Source of the DNA: Diorhabda sublineata
Taxonomy: Eukaryota > Arthropoda > Insecta > Coleoptera > Chrysomelidae
DNA length: 64,000 nucleotides
Direction: 5' to 3'
NCBI RefSeq assembly: GCF_026230105.1
Contig: NC_079483.1
Coordinates: forward strand, 18,097,312-18,161,311
The stretch's first letter is position 1; every line of letters starts with the position of its first letter. The translations under genes and the position numbers were made by a program. Of this stretch, positions 43,737 to 56,034 are shown piece by piece. Under the pieces are notes generated by a model that saw only the letters and a list, made by a program, of their open reading frames with translations, was not told the DNA's origin and made no database searches.

Positions 43737-45550
43737 AAATGCAGTGTCCGAGTGTATGTTCGGAATAAACTCAAAAACGAGTCAACTGATATTCATGAAA
43801 CTCGGCATATATATGTAATTTGATCCAACTTAAATGATAGGATAGTTATTATTTAAATTAATGGTCTCAATAATGAATAATAAACTGATCATCAACGTTG
43901 ATTGTTGCTATAAATCGTAGTTTCCATAAGTCTGGAACAGATGGCGCCTTAAGTGAATTTATTTACAGAGAACTTTAAAATTTTGTCTTTTACACCTCAT
44001 AGATGGCGCCACACTTTAATGTGATATATTTTCTTAGACTACACACTATATATGTCTTATTTTACCTACACCACTTAACATCGCTTCTTTCAAATCGTTC
44101 TTCATTGCGTACATTGTACGTCGATTGGCACTTCATTAAATAGCAACTGTGATTTATTACAATCAAAGATATTTAGAGTGTTATGTTAATTTGTGTTAAA
44201 TTTTGTCTTTAAAATCCTTTTTAAATCACTCAACCACAGCAACGCGTGGCCGGGTCTATAGTTTTTCTACGCTTATGGCTGTAAACGTCAAAAATCTGTC
44301 AACATTCCTTGTAAATGACATTTGACAATTCGATCTCATAACCTACGCGCGTTTTGAGAAGAAAACTTCTTTCAAATCATTCTTCATTTTGTCTTCGTTG
44401 CGTACATTGTAAGTCGTCGATTGGCGTTTCATTAAATAGCAACTGTGATTTATTACAATCAAAGATATTTAGAGTGTTATGTTAATTTGTGTTAAATTTT
44501 GTCTTTAAAATCCTTTTTAAATCACTCAACTACAGCAACGCGTGGCCGGGTCTATAGTTTTTCTACGCTTATGTCTGTAAACGTCAAAAATCTGTCAACA
44601 TTCCTTGTAAATGACATTTGACAATTCGATCTCATAACCTACGCGCGGCGTTTTGAAAAGAAAACTTCTTTCAAATCATTCTTCATTTTGTCTTCGTTGC
44701 GTACATTGTACGTCGATTGGCGTTTCATTAAATAGCAACTGTGATTTATTACAATCAATGATATTTAGAGTGTTATGTTAATTTGTGTTAAATTTTGTCT
44801 TTAAAATCCTTTTTAAATCACTCAACCACAGCAACGCGTGGCCGGGTCTATAGTTTTTCTACGCTTATGTCTGTAAACGTCAAAAATCTGTCAACATTCC
44901 TTGTAAATGACATTTGACAATTCGATCTCATAACCTACGCGCGGCGTTTTGAAAAGAAAACTTCTTTCAAATCATTCTTCATTTTGTCTTCGTTGCGTAC
45001 ATTGTACGTCGATTGGCGTTTCATTAAATAGCAACTGTGATTTATTACAATCAATGATATTTAGAGTGTTATGTTAATTTGTGTTAAATTTTGTCTTTAA
45101 AATCCTTTTTAAATCACTCAACCACAGCAACGCGTGGCCGGGTCTATAGTTTTTCTACGCTTATGTCTGTAAACGTCAAAAATCTGTCAACATTCCTTGT
45201 AAATGACATTTGACAATTCGATCTCATAACCTACGCGCGGCGTTTTGAAAAGAAAACTTCTTTCAAATCATTCTTCATTTTGTCTTCGTTGCGTACATTG
45301 TACGTCGATTGGCGTTTCATTAAATAGCAACTGTGATTTATTACAATCAATGATATTTAGAGTGTTATGTTAATTTGTGTTAAATTTTGTCTTTAAAATC
45401 CTTTTTAAATCACTCAACCACAGCAACGCGTGGCCGGGTCTATAGTTTTTCTACGCTTATGTCTGTAAACGTCAAAAATCTGTCAACATTCCTTGTAAAT
45501 GACATTTGACAATTCGATCTCATAACCTACGCGCGTTTTGAGAGGAGACT
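43737..45550 (+). mobile_element. Helentron-like (HINE-type) element with internal tandem repeats
   Basis: It opens with ATATAAAAATGCAGTGTCCG, AACTCAAAAACGAGTCAACT and GATATTCATGAAACTCGGCA, a text very like the starts of insect Helitron/Helentron non-autonomous elements. Some 250 bp follow with two ATGGCGCC words, then five 296-bp repeats, each holding AACGCGTGGCCGGGTC, close to the CAACGC-GGCCGGGT words found near Helentron ends. 5' block, central tandem repeats and short 3' block is the known DINE-1/HINE layout. Exact ends are not set. Confidence 0.5.
44085..45545 (+). repeat. 296-bp tandem repeat, five copies
   Basis: The marker AACGCGTGGCCGGGTC lies at 44241, 44537, 44833, 45129 and 45425, exactly 296 bp apart. 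The three central copies are almost identical; the first lacks CATTTTGTCTTCG and the first and last junctions read CGCGCGTTTTGAGA rather than CGCGCGGCGTTTTGAAA. Inside each, ATAACCTACGCGC is CpG-rich against an AT-rich background. Confidence 0.95.
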
Positions 45551-47045
45551 TCTTAGTTGAATTAAATTACAATCAAATTTTTAATTTACCTAAGACTTTA
45601 TTTGGTATATTTACACAAATTTAGTCAATTAAAAAACATAAAAACTTTTAGTATTAGTGATTTAGGATTAAAAGAGTGATGCCCAATACATTATGCAATT
45701 TTTTCAAATAACGGACACGTTTTTTTAAGTTGCAAGCTCTTGAAAGTTATATTTATAAAACTAATTTTTTATTTTTAGTATGGTAAGGTCACAATATTTC
45801 AATATTACTTGATTCATCCTGTATTTTTTGCAAAAGTGTCGAAGATCTCTTACCAGACATTCATGAATAAATTATGATGTAATTGAGTTCGGTGTCTATC
45901 AACTCCTTTATACGTCAATAAATAATTTATTGTTAGAGTTTGAGCAAATAAAATTAAATGCAAGTGCCTCGTTAACAAACTCATCCACTTTTAGACATTA
46001 ATTTCACTTTTTTTTTTCGTGATACGTAGACGTTTCCTCGTCAAGTTCACTAACACTATTTGGGGATAAGGTTGATTTTAATGGAATATGGCACGAAGAG
46101 GGAGTGTCATCGACTGTATCCTTTTTACGAGATCCTATAAAATAATTTCTGTATTCTAGAATAATAAAAATACCTATATAAGGATACAGAAGTGCTAGAA
46201 AAGCAGCGGAATGTGTGAAATTAATTAAATGGTACCGAAAGAGAAATGTTATCAAATATTAATATTGATTAATTAATTAAAAGGAAAGAGAAAACGGTAG
46301 AGATGAATGACTTCAGCCTCGAAGTAGTCCACACCTTCAAGTATTTAAAAACAATAATTATCCACCAAAAAGAATGCGACAAGACGAAGTTGTTAAATGG
46401 GAGGTTGAAACTATGAGCCTAATGAATAATGATGAAGAATATCTGAAAAAATATGATGGTACGGATACAACAACTTTTTCGATAATTAATTAGAATTTAT
46501 GATAATTTTCTTCAGAATATCTCTTTGTGGCGAACTGTTTCCTTGGCATGTAAAACGATTTAAAAATCTTTATATAACCTAAACCATAATTTGATCGACA
46601 AATCATTTGCTATCTTTAGATTGTACAGGTTGTACAGTTACGGATTGTTTCAATATTAAAATTTGATTTATATCAATTTATTATATTTAGGAAGCATTTA
46701 GATATTTGGCGGACAACAAATCAATTCCAAATTTGTTATATTCATCTCCCATTTCATTATATGGGCTTATGGGTATTTGGACTTTCGAAAATCTCCCATT
46801 CAAGGCAGTTTTTTTACTGATTCAATTCAATTTAATAGAAACAACACCGAGAAATAGTCATCGGTCATATTTATTGGTATATACCAAAGTATCCCTCATC
46901 ATCTACAGCAACAAGTCAATTAACTTTTGATAATAAGCCAAATGCTATGCATGATTATCACTTCGAATATCAAAAGTCTCGAAAAAACACCTGCAGAATC
47001 ATGAGAAAAAACAAAATATTAATGTAGTTGTCTTTGTTGTTCTAA
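45551..47045. other. No firm gene
   Basis: AT-rich. The frame at 46706-46930 is not recognised. See the separate entry for the minus frame at 46004-46255. Confidence 0.35.
46004..46255 (-). other. Possible exon encoding a membrane segment and acidic tail (weak)
   Basis: This 83-codon minus frame holds one clear hydrophobic segment, FLALLYPYIGIFIILEY, followed by RNYFIGSRKK and a Ser/Glu-rich tail (SPNSVSELDEETSTYHEKKK). It has the look of the last membrane helix and cytoplasmic tail of a receptor. A pyrimidine-rich stretch with CTGCTTTTCTAG lies just inside the frame (about 46200). No family is recognised and neighbouring exons were not found, so it may be chance. Confidence 0.2.
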
Positions 47046-47049
47046 TTGG

Positions 47050-47345
47050 AAAATTCATCATCCATCAACGTCTAGCAAATCGTAGACGGTTGCTCGGTGG
47101 ACTGGGGTGCCAGTAGACCTCTTTGGTTTGAGGTTAGCTGGCTTAAGTCTTCTTCTGACTGTCCAGCCATTCCTCACGTTTCTCTGATCTCTTGTTGGAA
47201 TTGAACATCAGTGAGGACCCGAACTTTTATCGGAGCCGCGTCTTCAATAAAAGTTACCAGTCTCTTGATAACGACGGTAAAATCTGGTAACAGCAGGCCG
47301 ACTCGTAGCTCAGTGAATTGGCCACTACCTGCTTAGCTTCTGGAC
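47050..47345 (-). pseudogene. Tc1-like transposase N-terminal half
   Basis: Minus strand: AKQVVANSLSYESACCYQI, frameshift, RYQETGNFY, stop, RRGSDKSSGPH, then RNVRNGWTVRRRLKPANLKP and KRSTGTPVHRAT. The order R-[FY]-x-E-T-G-x-x-x-[RD]-R-x-G-[SR]-G-[RK], then [TV]-[VI]-R-R-R-L-x-x-A-[NG]-L-[KR]-[PA]-[KR]-[RV]-P is the paired helix-turn-helix region of Tc1-like transposases. The catalytic domain would lie toward lower coordinates and is not present; the sequence there is unrelated. Confidence 0.7.
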
Positions 47346-47729
47346 ATTACGAAGAAAAATCAATGTAGTGGATGTCACCATATGAAGGCAAGGTAACTTC
47401 GTTTTGATCCCAAATCTCCCTATTGACATCTCCTGTCAAATAATTACATCCGTTGTGTTCTATCCGAACATAACATTTTTGGAAGTTGGTAACCATGTTT
47501 ATATTAATTTTTAATTTAGTTAAGTTGGCAGGCGATAAGCACAGTGAGTGTAAGTGACAGTGATAGTATGACACAAAAATTGTGACAGGCAATTTGTAAT
47601 TTTAAGAATTTTTAAGTATTGAACAACAATCCGACGATTGTTCAGCAAGAGTTTTGTTAATCAAAACAAGTATCATTTCTTCATCAAAAAAGAACCCAAG
47701 CCCATTGAAAATAACAACACTTTCAAACA
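47346..47729. other. Spacer before the 253-bp array
   Basis: No gene seen. The minus-strand frame at 47347-47592 is not recognised. Confidence 0.35.
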
Positions 47730-49915
47730 CATATTTGAAGTTTTCTGAGACTAATTATCATTGTAGGTATCAGAATTTGGTTATATCTCGTGTTTTTTGA
47801 CATATTTCCATGTTATTTAACTTTGTATTCGACATTAATTTACAAGAGAATTTCGAAATCCATATTTTTCTCAGTTTTACTAACTATGTTATATTTTTCT
47901 TAGTTTGAAAAGTTTCTAAATACATAGATAGATCGTTCAGACAAGATGGAAAGCTTCAATCCCATCAAATCGCTCTCAAACTAATATTTGAAGTTTTCTG
48001 AGACTAATTATCATTGTAGGTATCAGAATTTGGTTATATCTCGTGTTTTTTGACATATTTCCATGTTATTTAACTTTGTATTCGACATTAATTTACAAGA
48101 GAATTTCGAAATCCATATTTTTCTCAGTTTTACCAACTATGATATATTTTTCTTAGTTTGAAAACTTTCTAAATACATAGATAGATCGTTCAGACAAGAT
48201 GGAAAGCTTCAATCCCATCAAATCGCTCTCAAACTAATATTTGAAGTTTTCTGAGACTAATTATCATTGTAGGTATCAGAATTTGGTTATATCTCGTGTT
48301 TTTTGACATATTTCCATGTTATTTAACTTTGTATTCGACATTAATTTACAAGAGAATTTCGAAATCCATATTTTTCTCAGTTTTACTAACTATGTTATAT
48401 TTTTCTTAGTTTGAAAAGTTTCTAAATACATAGATAGATCGTTCAGACAAGATGGAAAGCTTCAATCCCATCAAATCGCTCTCAAACTAATATTTGAAGT
48501 TTTCTGAGACTAATTATCATTGTAGGTATCAGAATTTGGTTATATCTCGTGTTTTTTGACATATTTCCATGTTATTTAACTTTGTATTCGACATTAATTT
48601 ACAAGAGAATTTCGAAATCCATATTTTTCTCAGTTTTACTAACTATGTTATATTTTTCTTAGTTTGAAAAGTTTCTAAATACATAGATAGATCGTTCAGA
48701 CAAGATGGAAAGCTTCAATCCCATCAAATCGCTCTCAAACTAATATTTGAAGTTTTCTGAGACTAATTATCATTGTAGGTATCAGAATTTGGTTATATCT
48801 CGTGTTTTTTGACATATTTCCATGTTATTTAACTTTGTATTCGACATTAATTTACAAGAGAATTTCGAAATCCATATTTTTCTCAGTTTTACTAACTATG
48901 TTATATTTTTCTTAGTTTGAAAAGTTTCTAAATACATAGATAGATCGTTCAGACAAGATGGAAAGCTTCAATCCCATCAAATCGCTCTCAAACTAATATT
49001 TGAAGTTTTCTGAGACTAATTATCATTGTAGGTATCAGAATTTGGTTATATCTCGTGTTTTTTGACATATTTCCATGTTATTTAACTTTGTATTCGACAT
49101 TAATTTACAAGAGAATTTCGAAATCCATATTTTTCTCAGTTTTACCAACTATGATATATTTTTCTTAGTTTGAAAACTTTCTAAATACATAGATAGATCG
49201 TTCAGACAAGATGGAAAGCTTCAATCCCATCAAATCGCTCTCAAACTAATATTTGAAGTTTTCTGAGACTAATTATCATTGTAGGTATCAGAATTTGGTT
49301 ATATCTCGTGTTTTTTGACATATTTCCATGTTATTTAACTTTGTATTCGACATTAATTTACAAGAGAATTTCGAAATCCATATTTTTCTCAGTTTTACTA
49401 ACTATGTTATATTTTTCTTAGTTTGAAAAGTTTCTAAATACATAGATAGATCGTTCAGACAAGATGGAAAGCTTCAATCCCATCAAATCGCTCTCAAACT
49501 AATATTTGAAGTTTTCTGAGACTAATTATCATTGTAGGTATCAGAATTTGGTTATATCTCGTGTTTTTTGACATATTTCCATGTTATTTAACTTTGTATT
49601 CGACATTAATTTACAAGAGAATTTCGAAATCCATATTTTTCTCAGTTTTACCAACTATGATATATTTTTCTTAGTTTGAAAACTTTCTAAATACATAGAT
49701 AGATCGTTCAGACAAGATGGAAAGCTTCAATCCCATCAAATCGCTCTCAAACTAATATTTGAAGTTTTCTGAGACTAAATATCATTGTAGGTATCAGAAT
49801 TTGGTTACATCTCGTGTTTTTTGACATATTTCCATGTTATTTAACTTTGTATTCGACAATAATTTACAAGAGAATATCGAAATCCATATTTTTCTCAGAT
49901 TCACCAACTAATTTA
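47730..49915. repeat. 253-bp tandem repeat, about 8.6 copies in two variants
   Basis: ACAAGATGGAAAGCTTCAAT occurs at 47941, 48194, 48447, 48700, 48953, 49206, 49459 and 49712, exactly 253 bp apart. Two variants are diagnosed by linked sites: type A has TTACTAACTATGTTATAT and GAAAAGTTTC, type B TTACCAACTATGATATAT and GAAAACTTTC. Full copies run A-B-A-A-A-B-A-B, and the last partial copy (to 49915) is more diverged. The near-identity of copies points to recent amplification. Confidence 0.95.
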
Positions 49916-51288
49916 GTTCCCTACGGTATTTTGAATTATATATTTAAAAATAGTTCATAGAAATGGCGACCATCATTCAGTATACAGAGATTAAATCGCA
50001 AAGTTGGGTGATGAATTCAATATTTTTGATTTTACAATATTGATATCAAAATATTTAGTCGTTTCCATGCACCTTTCGTATGATTTTTTTCTTATCGTAA
50101 CCAGGAGGAATCAATGTAAAATGAAAAGCTCGGTACGTGTTTCATATCCGACAAACTGCGCCTTTTTCCGAAAAAAAAAGCAAGTAGTTTGCTATTTTTA
50201 GCCAGGCTGAGTATCGGACACCACCCACGAACGTTCCAGAGTTCAACTGCAAGTTCCAACTACACCGAGTCGCAAAATTAACGCATATTTTGTAAAAGAA
50301 AAAAATATATGTGATAAAACGGAGCTAGAAGTTTAACATGATGATTATTTCAAACAAAATTTTTGTATTGCATAAAATAAGCGATAGAAATAATAATGTG
50401 CTCCAAATATGCTGCTCACTGTATTTTCCAAAATTAATTTTATTCGACAAATATTGTGTTTTAATTATTATTTGAGAAATACTAAATTAAGTTGACTAGT
50501 TAGAACGCTTTGAAATACTTTAACATAACTGATGAAGTTAAGCAATTTGTACTGGGTCCATTCTCTAAATTTAAATTGTTCTCTATGTCTGCGACATTGT
50601 ACTTGAAATCCGCTGTTCTAAACGTAAACAACTGGAATCTCTAGTGTGACCAAATGATAACCCACAATCATTATTCTGTGAAATTAATACGATTATCTCC
50701 ATTGTCGTTCAACTCAAATAATAGATACTGACGATGATAAAGTTGGAAAAATTTGATCTATTACTAGATTCATTAACCCTTAAACTATTTTTTGTCATAC
50801 TATACGTTAGTATAGAGTGATAGAGCGTAAAATATTGAGTTTGAAACTAGTTCTCACGCGGAATTAGCAATGAAACTATTGCTCTGGCTCAAGCAAGTTT
50901 CCGTAAAGGTAGAAACTTTAATTTTTCTCGAGAATATTGAAGAAGGAACTGATTCTAAAGACAAAGACGATACATCTGCCTTCATTAAATAACAACCTAC
51001 ACCCACCTACACTCAATATCAAACTTGTCATGCGTAGTAGATAAAATTATAGATGTGGATTTCAGCAATTCAATCATGAAATCGATTTAGAAATATTTAT
51101 ATAAATTTCCTTCTCATTTCCTAAACTATTTGATATATTAATGCTTCTAAATGTTCTTGATTTTAAGTGTCTTCTGTTTTAACATTAGTTTTGTTGATAA
51201 TTTTATCTTTCTTCCAAAAATTATTAAATCGTTCATTGTAATTAGAAAAAAATGAAGAATGAAGATTACAGAATAAAAGATCATAACC
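49916..51288. other. No recognisable gene
   Basis: AT-rich. GAACGTTCCAGAG at 50229-50241 resembles a heat-shock element but stands alone. The frame at 50004-50201 is not recognised. Confidence 0.35.
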
Positions 51289-51296
51289 TCCTCGAG

Positions 51297-51504
51297 CAAG
51301 GGCGGATCTAGGGTCTTGACAAAAGGCTTAATTTTAAGCCTTTTATCCACAAAATATAAGTTAATTGCGTTGTTTTTGACAGCATAATGAATTTTACGCA
51401 ATTTTCACTTCAAACTTCAATTCCTCGTCGAATTTGAAACAAAATTAATCAGGATTTAAGGGGGGTCATGACTCTCATGATCCCTCATCCTGGATCCGCG
51501 CTTA
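51297..51504. mobile_element. hAT-type MITE with 8-bp target-site duplication
   Basis: The left end CAAGGGCGGATCTAGGGT and the right end, on the minus strand, TAAGCGCGGATCCAGGATG form an imperfect inverted repeat centred on GCGGATCYAGG, as in many hAT elements (CAGGGGCGGATC). The flanks TCCTCGAG (51289-51296) and TCCTCGAT (51505-51512) agree at seven of eight bases, the duplication length of hAT. The 208-bp body has no coding capacity. The small target mismatch suggests a moderately recent insertion. Confidence 0.8.
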
Positions 51505-51512
51505 TCCTCGAT

Positions 51513-53500
51513 GAAATACACCCAGGTCGACATGGAAATTAGAAATCAAAAGATTCGTATTGGGTATACAAGTCATGATTTTTTACAAGATCATATTGGT
51601 TATTAGTCAAAGAAGTATGAGAAAATTATTAATGAAGATGGTACCATGTTTCGATAGGGATTTTGTACCATCCGCGTGGAGCGATATGGTGGATAACAAA
51701 CACGGCTCAAAAGCAGAAACCAGCTTCTTCGAGAAATATATCTCGGAAACAAAAATGTCTGCATACAAAAAATGAAGAAAACCGCGATTATTAACAACAG
51801 CTCTTGAATGATCAATACAAGGCACATTTTCCATTTCTAGGAAAGTCTTGGTTCAATCTGAATGGCTTTCCAGCTTTTCCTGCGAATCTGGACAATCCAA
51901 ACCTTTTTTTGGATTCGAATAATGTTTTCATCCCATTCGAAATTTCACATTATAAACTTAAACGACAAAATTAAATAAAAAACTGTTTCAAAAATATAAC
52001 GGATCTATCAAAGTTAGATTTTCAAAATTCAGTATAAATTTGTTTTATTGAACTGTTCTCTTGGGATAGAACCTAAAATTTGTTCGAGATGGAAGGCGAC
52101 AATTTATGTAACAAGCTATCAGCGTGACAAATTTCGACAAAAACCGTTCAGAAGTTTTTTCGTGATTGAGTACAAACTTCCACATTTATTTCGATTGTCA
52201 AAAAGTATATAAATCGAGAAGGGTTCACCCAACGATTCACTGAAATTTATCGACGCTAGAATGGCTTTAAGATGTCCCAAATATACATATATAAATCAAT
52301 CAAATTCTCACCCTGACTATAACGTAACCAATAAGACGTCTAGCCGAAGTTTAACACGAAGAAAACTTCACTCGAACAACACTAAATATATAGTATGTCT
52401 CTTCTCCCCGAAATTGAGCTATTAAACTTGCTCTCAATCTAATATAACTTCTCTAAAAAGTTTTATATTGTTATATGAACTTCATAACATCCGATTGAAT
52501 CAGGTACAATGATGTCTGTCGAGAACAAAGTTTGTATAATCTAATAAAAGTAGTTTTTGAATTATAATGAAAGGAGCATTATAAAATTCGCTTATTCAAC
52601 TCACTACAACCAAAACTTGTTATAAGTATTGTTCATTCTATTATTTTATTATTACTGTCACCCTCGTTTAGGCTAATAATCGGTTTTCAACACCAGCGTT
52701 TGTATTTATTGAATAAGAATCTGCAAGACGCTTCCACGGCTTCTATCATATCAAATCCTTTACCAAACATGTATTTTTTAAGAAATTAGAACAACTAGAG
52801 GTCAAATCAAGACCCAACCAACACTCGATTGCAGTGTATGATGACTCCTTCGATTAGTTCAACAAGATTCAGCACCCAGGATGACGTGACGAATAATTCA
52901 CGATTTTATATTGGAAGACTGACGGTTGAGGATGTACAAGATAGCTAAGACATCAAATATATCCTACATGAAAATTTGAGTATGAAAAATTTGTCGATTT
53001 AAATTGGACTACAATGGAAGATGATGGCCACTAATTTCTGAACAAGGTGAGATCTGTATCAACCTCCTAGAGGCCAATTGGTCTCAAAGCTGTACTATGT
53101 TGAAACATGAAGCCATTTCAACAACGAATTGAAGAAAAAACAGCCCCAGCAGCTGCATTGTTCACTATAATCATTATGGTGTTGCTGTTGGCACCCTCCA
53201 CGAAAACTTCCGTGGTTCTTAGACACACAGAAATCTCCACCCTCCACGGAAACATCCGTGACCATCATTTTAATGAATGAAGCTTTTTCCGTGTTTCTAA
53301 GTCTTACCATATGATCCACAATCACCACCATCTCCGCGGTCTAGCTTTAATCTTAGAAACTAACATTTTTTTTTGTGAGGCGGTTGAAATGAATTAAGGC
53401 ACGTGTAGTGGATCCAAATGCCTGAAGCTATTTGCCTCCACTATACAGTGTGGGACTCGATTTACGGCTAGACATTCTACCCCATTCCCAGACAGTGTCC
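51513..53500. other. No recognisable gene
   Basis: Open frames around 51560-51834 and 53095-53331 are on both strands and not recognised. Small near-repeats occur at 53192-53255 (CACCCTCCACG...AACTTCCGTG and CACCCTCCACG...AACATCCGTG). Confidence 0.35.
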
Positions 53501-53519
53501 TTGGTATCTATTTCTAGTT

Positions 53520-54215
53520 ATCGTCAGATACACAGTTGGTATCAATTCTAACAATGTCCGTTTTAAATTGAAGAATCTTTCTGGACATCTACTTCTGTAA
53601 GAGTATGTCCAATATCTATGTCCAGATAAAGTCTCTTCTGATGCAATCTATTAGAATAGAAAATCGAGTATTTTGCACTGTCCTCCCCCTTGTATTCATT
53701 GCATCTATTACTATCCCTTTTCCCTATTCTTTGCAGATATGAATACCCTGTTAGAAATTGTGTAAACCAATAGTTTAGGTGTCTATGTCTACATTTCACC
53801 CATTATTTTGTTGAAGGGATCAACACCTTAGTTCCTTCTTTTCTTGGTCCGTGGTCGCTCCCATTTCATGCAAGGTTTCAAGTTCTTCGGCCAACAGATC
53901 AATTGGCGGTACTCCGGTAATCACCTGGACTGCTTCGGCCGAAACTGTACACCGCCTACTTTTAGCAAGGCACTTCTCTGAGATCTGATGATCATTAATC
54001 TTTACATTGCCACCTGCATTCCTTTACACCATACTAGGCCTCCTTATAGTAAAATGGATTCAGTCACACCATAAAACACTTCCCTTTTGCTGCTGCTAGG
54101 GCCTCCTATGTTTGGTATTAGCTTGCTTAATCTCCCAGATCATTTTTTATGTGTGGCTCTTAGAGACCTTGGTGATCCAGATATATGCCCAAGTATTTTA
54201 ATTTGGTTGCTGAAA
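53520..54215 (-). pseudogene. R1-clade LINE, C-terminal portion
   Basis: On the minus strand: IKILGHISGS (thumb), LSKLIPNIGGPSSSKREV and then FYGVTESILL, a signature nearly unique to R1-group elements (L-[MI]-P-N-[IV]-x-G-P). KCLAKSRRCTVSAEAVQVIT and GVPPIDLLAEE follow, then the C-terminal zinc region TQFLTGYSYLQRIGKRDSN and RCNEYKGEDSAKYSIFYSN. Two or three stops and frameshifts break it and the Cys ligands are partly lost (N for C). The 5' part of the element is truncated at about 54215. Confidence 0.85.
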
Positions 54216-54225
54216 CTAAACCAAC

Positions 54226-54244
54226 TTAACCTAACCTAACCTAA
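54226..54244 (-). repeat. Short TTAGG telomere-type repeat
   Basis: Minus strand reads TTAGG three times in tandem plus a near copy (TTAAC...CTAA on the plus strand). TTAGG is the common insect telomere unit. It lies within 11 bp of the truncated 5' side of the R1-clade LINE. Confidence 0.7.
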
Positions 54245-55062
54245 AAAAATATATTGGGGTTAGATATGGCAAATAATATGTCAGATTTCATCTGTGGGAG
54301 GTATTTGTCCGTGGATGGTATTTATGCGTATTTCTAAGATTTGACACAATGTTCCCAAACTCGAAAAAATCAGTGGATTGCGACGAATATGCAAAGATGA
54401 TGCCCCATACGCCTCTATTGCACAAAAATTTTCAATAAACATTTATGAATTTGAGATGTTAAAAGTTTTGGCAACAATCAGTTGGGGATTCACCAAAGTA
54501 TACCACAAAATTCCGTTGTAAATTTAATCTACCGGTGTATTACGGTTATTCCTACTTCCATTAACACCGGAGTCGTAATTCATCATTATAATTTCGAGGC
54601 GTATTCGGCCGGATGATAGAAATTTGAAATATTTATGGAAAAGACAAGGATTATAAGCCTCGTGATATATACGGGCATTCGATGTCAGAGCTTGTCGTTT
54701 ATGTGTAGAATATGAGAAATAAAAACAGAAATGTGGTTTGACAAGTTGATTTAGACTCGACAAAAAAATGGCCTATTTGGTTTCGCTGAATATTTATTGG
54801 AGAGGAAATTGCGCTGAATCGTTTTGACTAGTGGAATACGCGTGTTGCGGTTGAAATATACTGATTTGCTTATTTAGATTCAAATTTATGTCGTTTTGAA
54901 AATATATATATATGAATATATTCGCTGGCTAAAGTCACTACGAGAAAAGAGAAAGAAGACATTGATTATATGGACAGAAACTTACACCATATAATAATCC
55001 AACAATTTGAAAAAATCTTCTTCACTGATTCTTACAAAAAACTATAATTAATAGTTTTAGTT
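54245..55062. other. No recognisable gene
   Basis: AT-rich with nothing supportable; the minus-strand frame at 54524-54763 is not recognised. Confidence 0.35.
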
Positions 55063-55130
55063 GTGGGATTGTGGCGACATTTAGCACCAAAGTGTACTAA
55101 CTCTAATATATTTCAGAGCTTTCGAATAAA
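55063..55130 (+). repeat. Single end of the GTGGGATTGTGG MITE family
   Basis: GTGGGATTGTGGCGACATTT, then CACCAAAGTGTACTAACTCT and AATATATTTC match the end of the MITEs at 33602 and 34342. The opposite end is absent. Confidence 0.75.
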
Positions 55131-55814
55131 TAAAAAACTAATAAGAAATCAATGGACCACATCGACCTGTGGACTCTTAAATGGCGTTTTAAACGTCCAA
55201 AGCAATGACCAGTTGGTACTATTATAGTACAAACCAATATTTAAATACCCTAAATACATATTGTGAATACTTGTTGTTACAACAAAAAATTCAATCGTTA
55301 TTTTTTTATGCGACAAACACGATCTAGATAAAATCCAAGTGAGACGTCTTTAATTGTTTTCTTCCTACTTAGGTCGCCGTCCCTTGGCTTCGGAACGTTT
55401 ATCTTCTGTTCCATTCGAAAGACGGAAGGAAAATGAAGGGACTCAATTTATTAACAAGGATTTCCGGAAAGATCCTGTTTCATCCACACTTGTATAAACT
55501 TTCGTTAAGTTTAAGTTGTTATGCATAAGCTTTATATAATTAGAAAGAGATTTATAGCAGTTTTCTATAACTTTAAGATTAGTTTTTGGGGGGATATTTC
55601 AGAAAATGATCGTGACACCAACCACTATGTTTGTCGCTTCTTTTATTTGTTTTTCTAACCGCTTCCAACTAGTTTGTCCCATAATATTCCATTTAGCAAT
55701 TTCTTTCTATTTGACCTTTTATTTCTGTATCAGCTGTCCATTGTTTGTCAAAGATAATTATTATAGTTCTACATCTCTTCATAATTTTTTGTATGTCTTT
55801 TTTGAGATAAAACT

Positions 55815-56034
55815 TTCCACACCATACATACGACTCATTCTCCGATGTATTTCTGTGTAACTACGCCCTTCAGCCTGTAGAAAACGAATCACACTTGACG
55901 GAAGCATCAATAATGTTTACGTGGCTGTGGCACAACGCCGACTGACGCCTGAATGTCAACAATGGCGCAGTGTCTAGTGCGAGAATTTCGCGTCTGCACG
56001 GAGCGATCGGAGGTTGAAAAAACAACGGTCCTCG
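55815..56034 (-). pseudogene. Mariner fragment, N-terminal, second subfamily
   Basis: The end TACGAGGACCGTTGTTTTTT (56036 downward, with TA) is an inverted-repeat end like that of the element at 62213-62782. VIRFLQAEGRSYTEIHRRMS and RMYGVESF follow, the first helix-turn-helix of a mariner transposase (I-R-F-L-x-x-E-G-x-x-x-x-E-I-H-R-R-[LM]-x-x-V-Y-G). Similarity ends at about 55815. The intervening DNA to 55370 is unrecognised. Confidence 0.75.

Noticed and set aside
50229..50241. Heat-shock element
   Set aside because: A single GAAnnTTCnnGA-like match without an adjacent gene or promoter is expected by chance.
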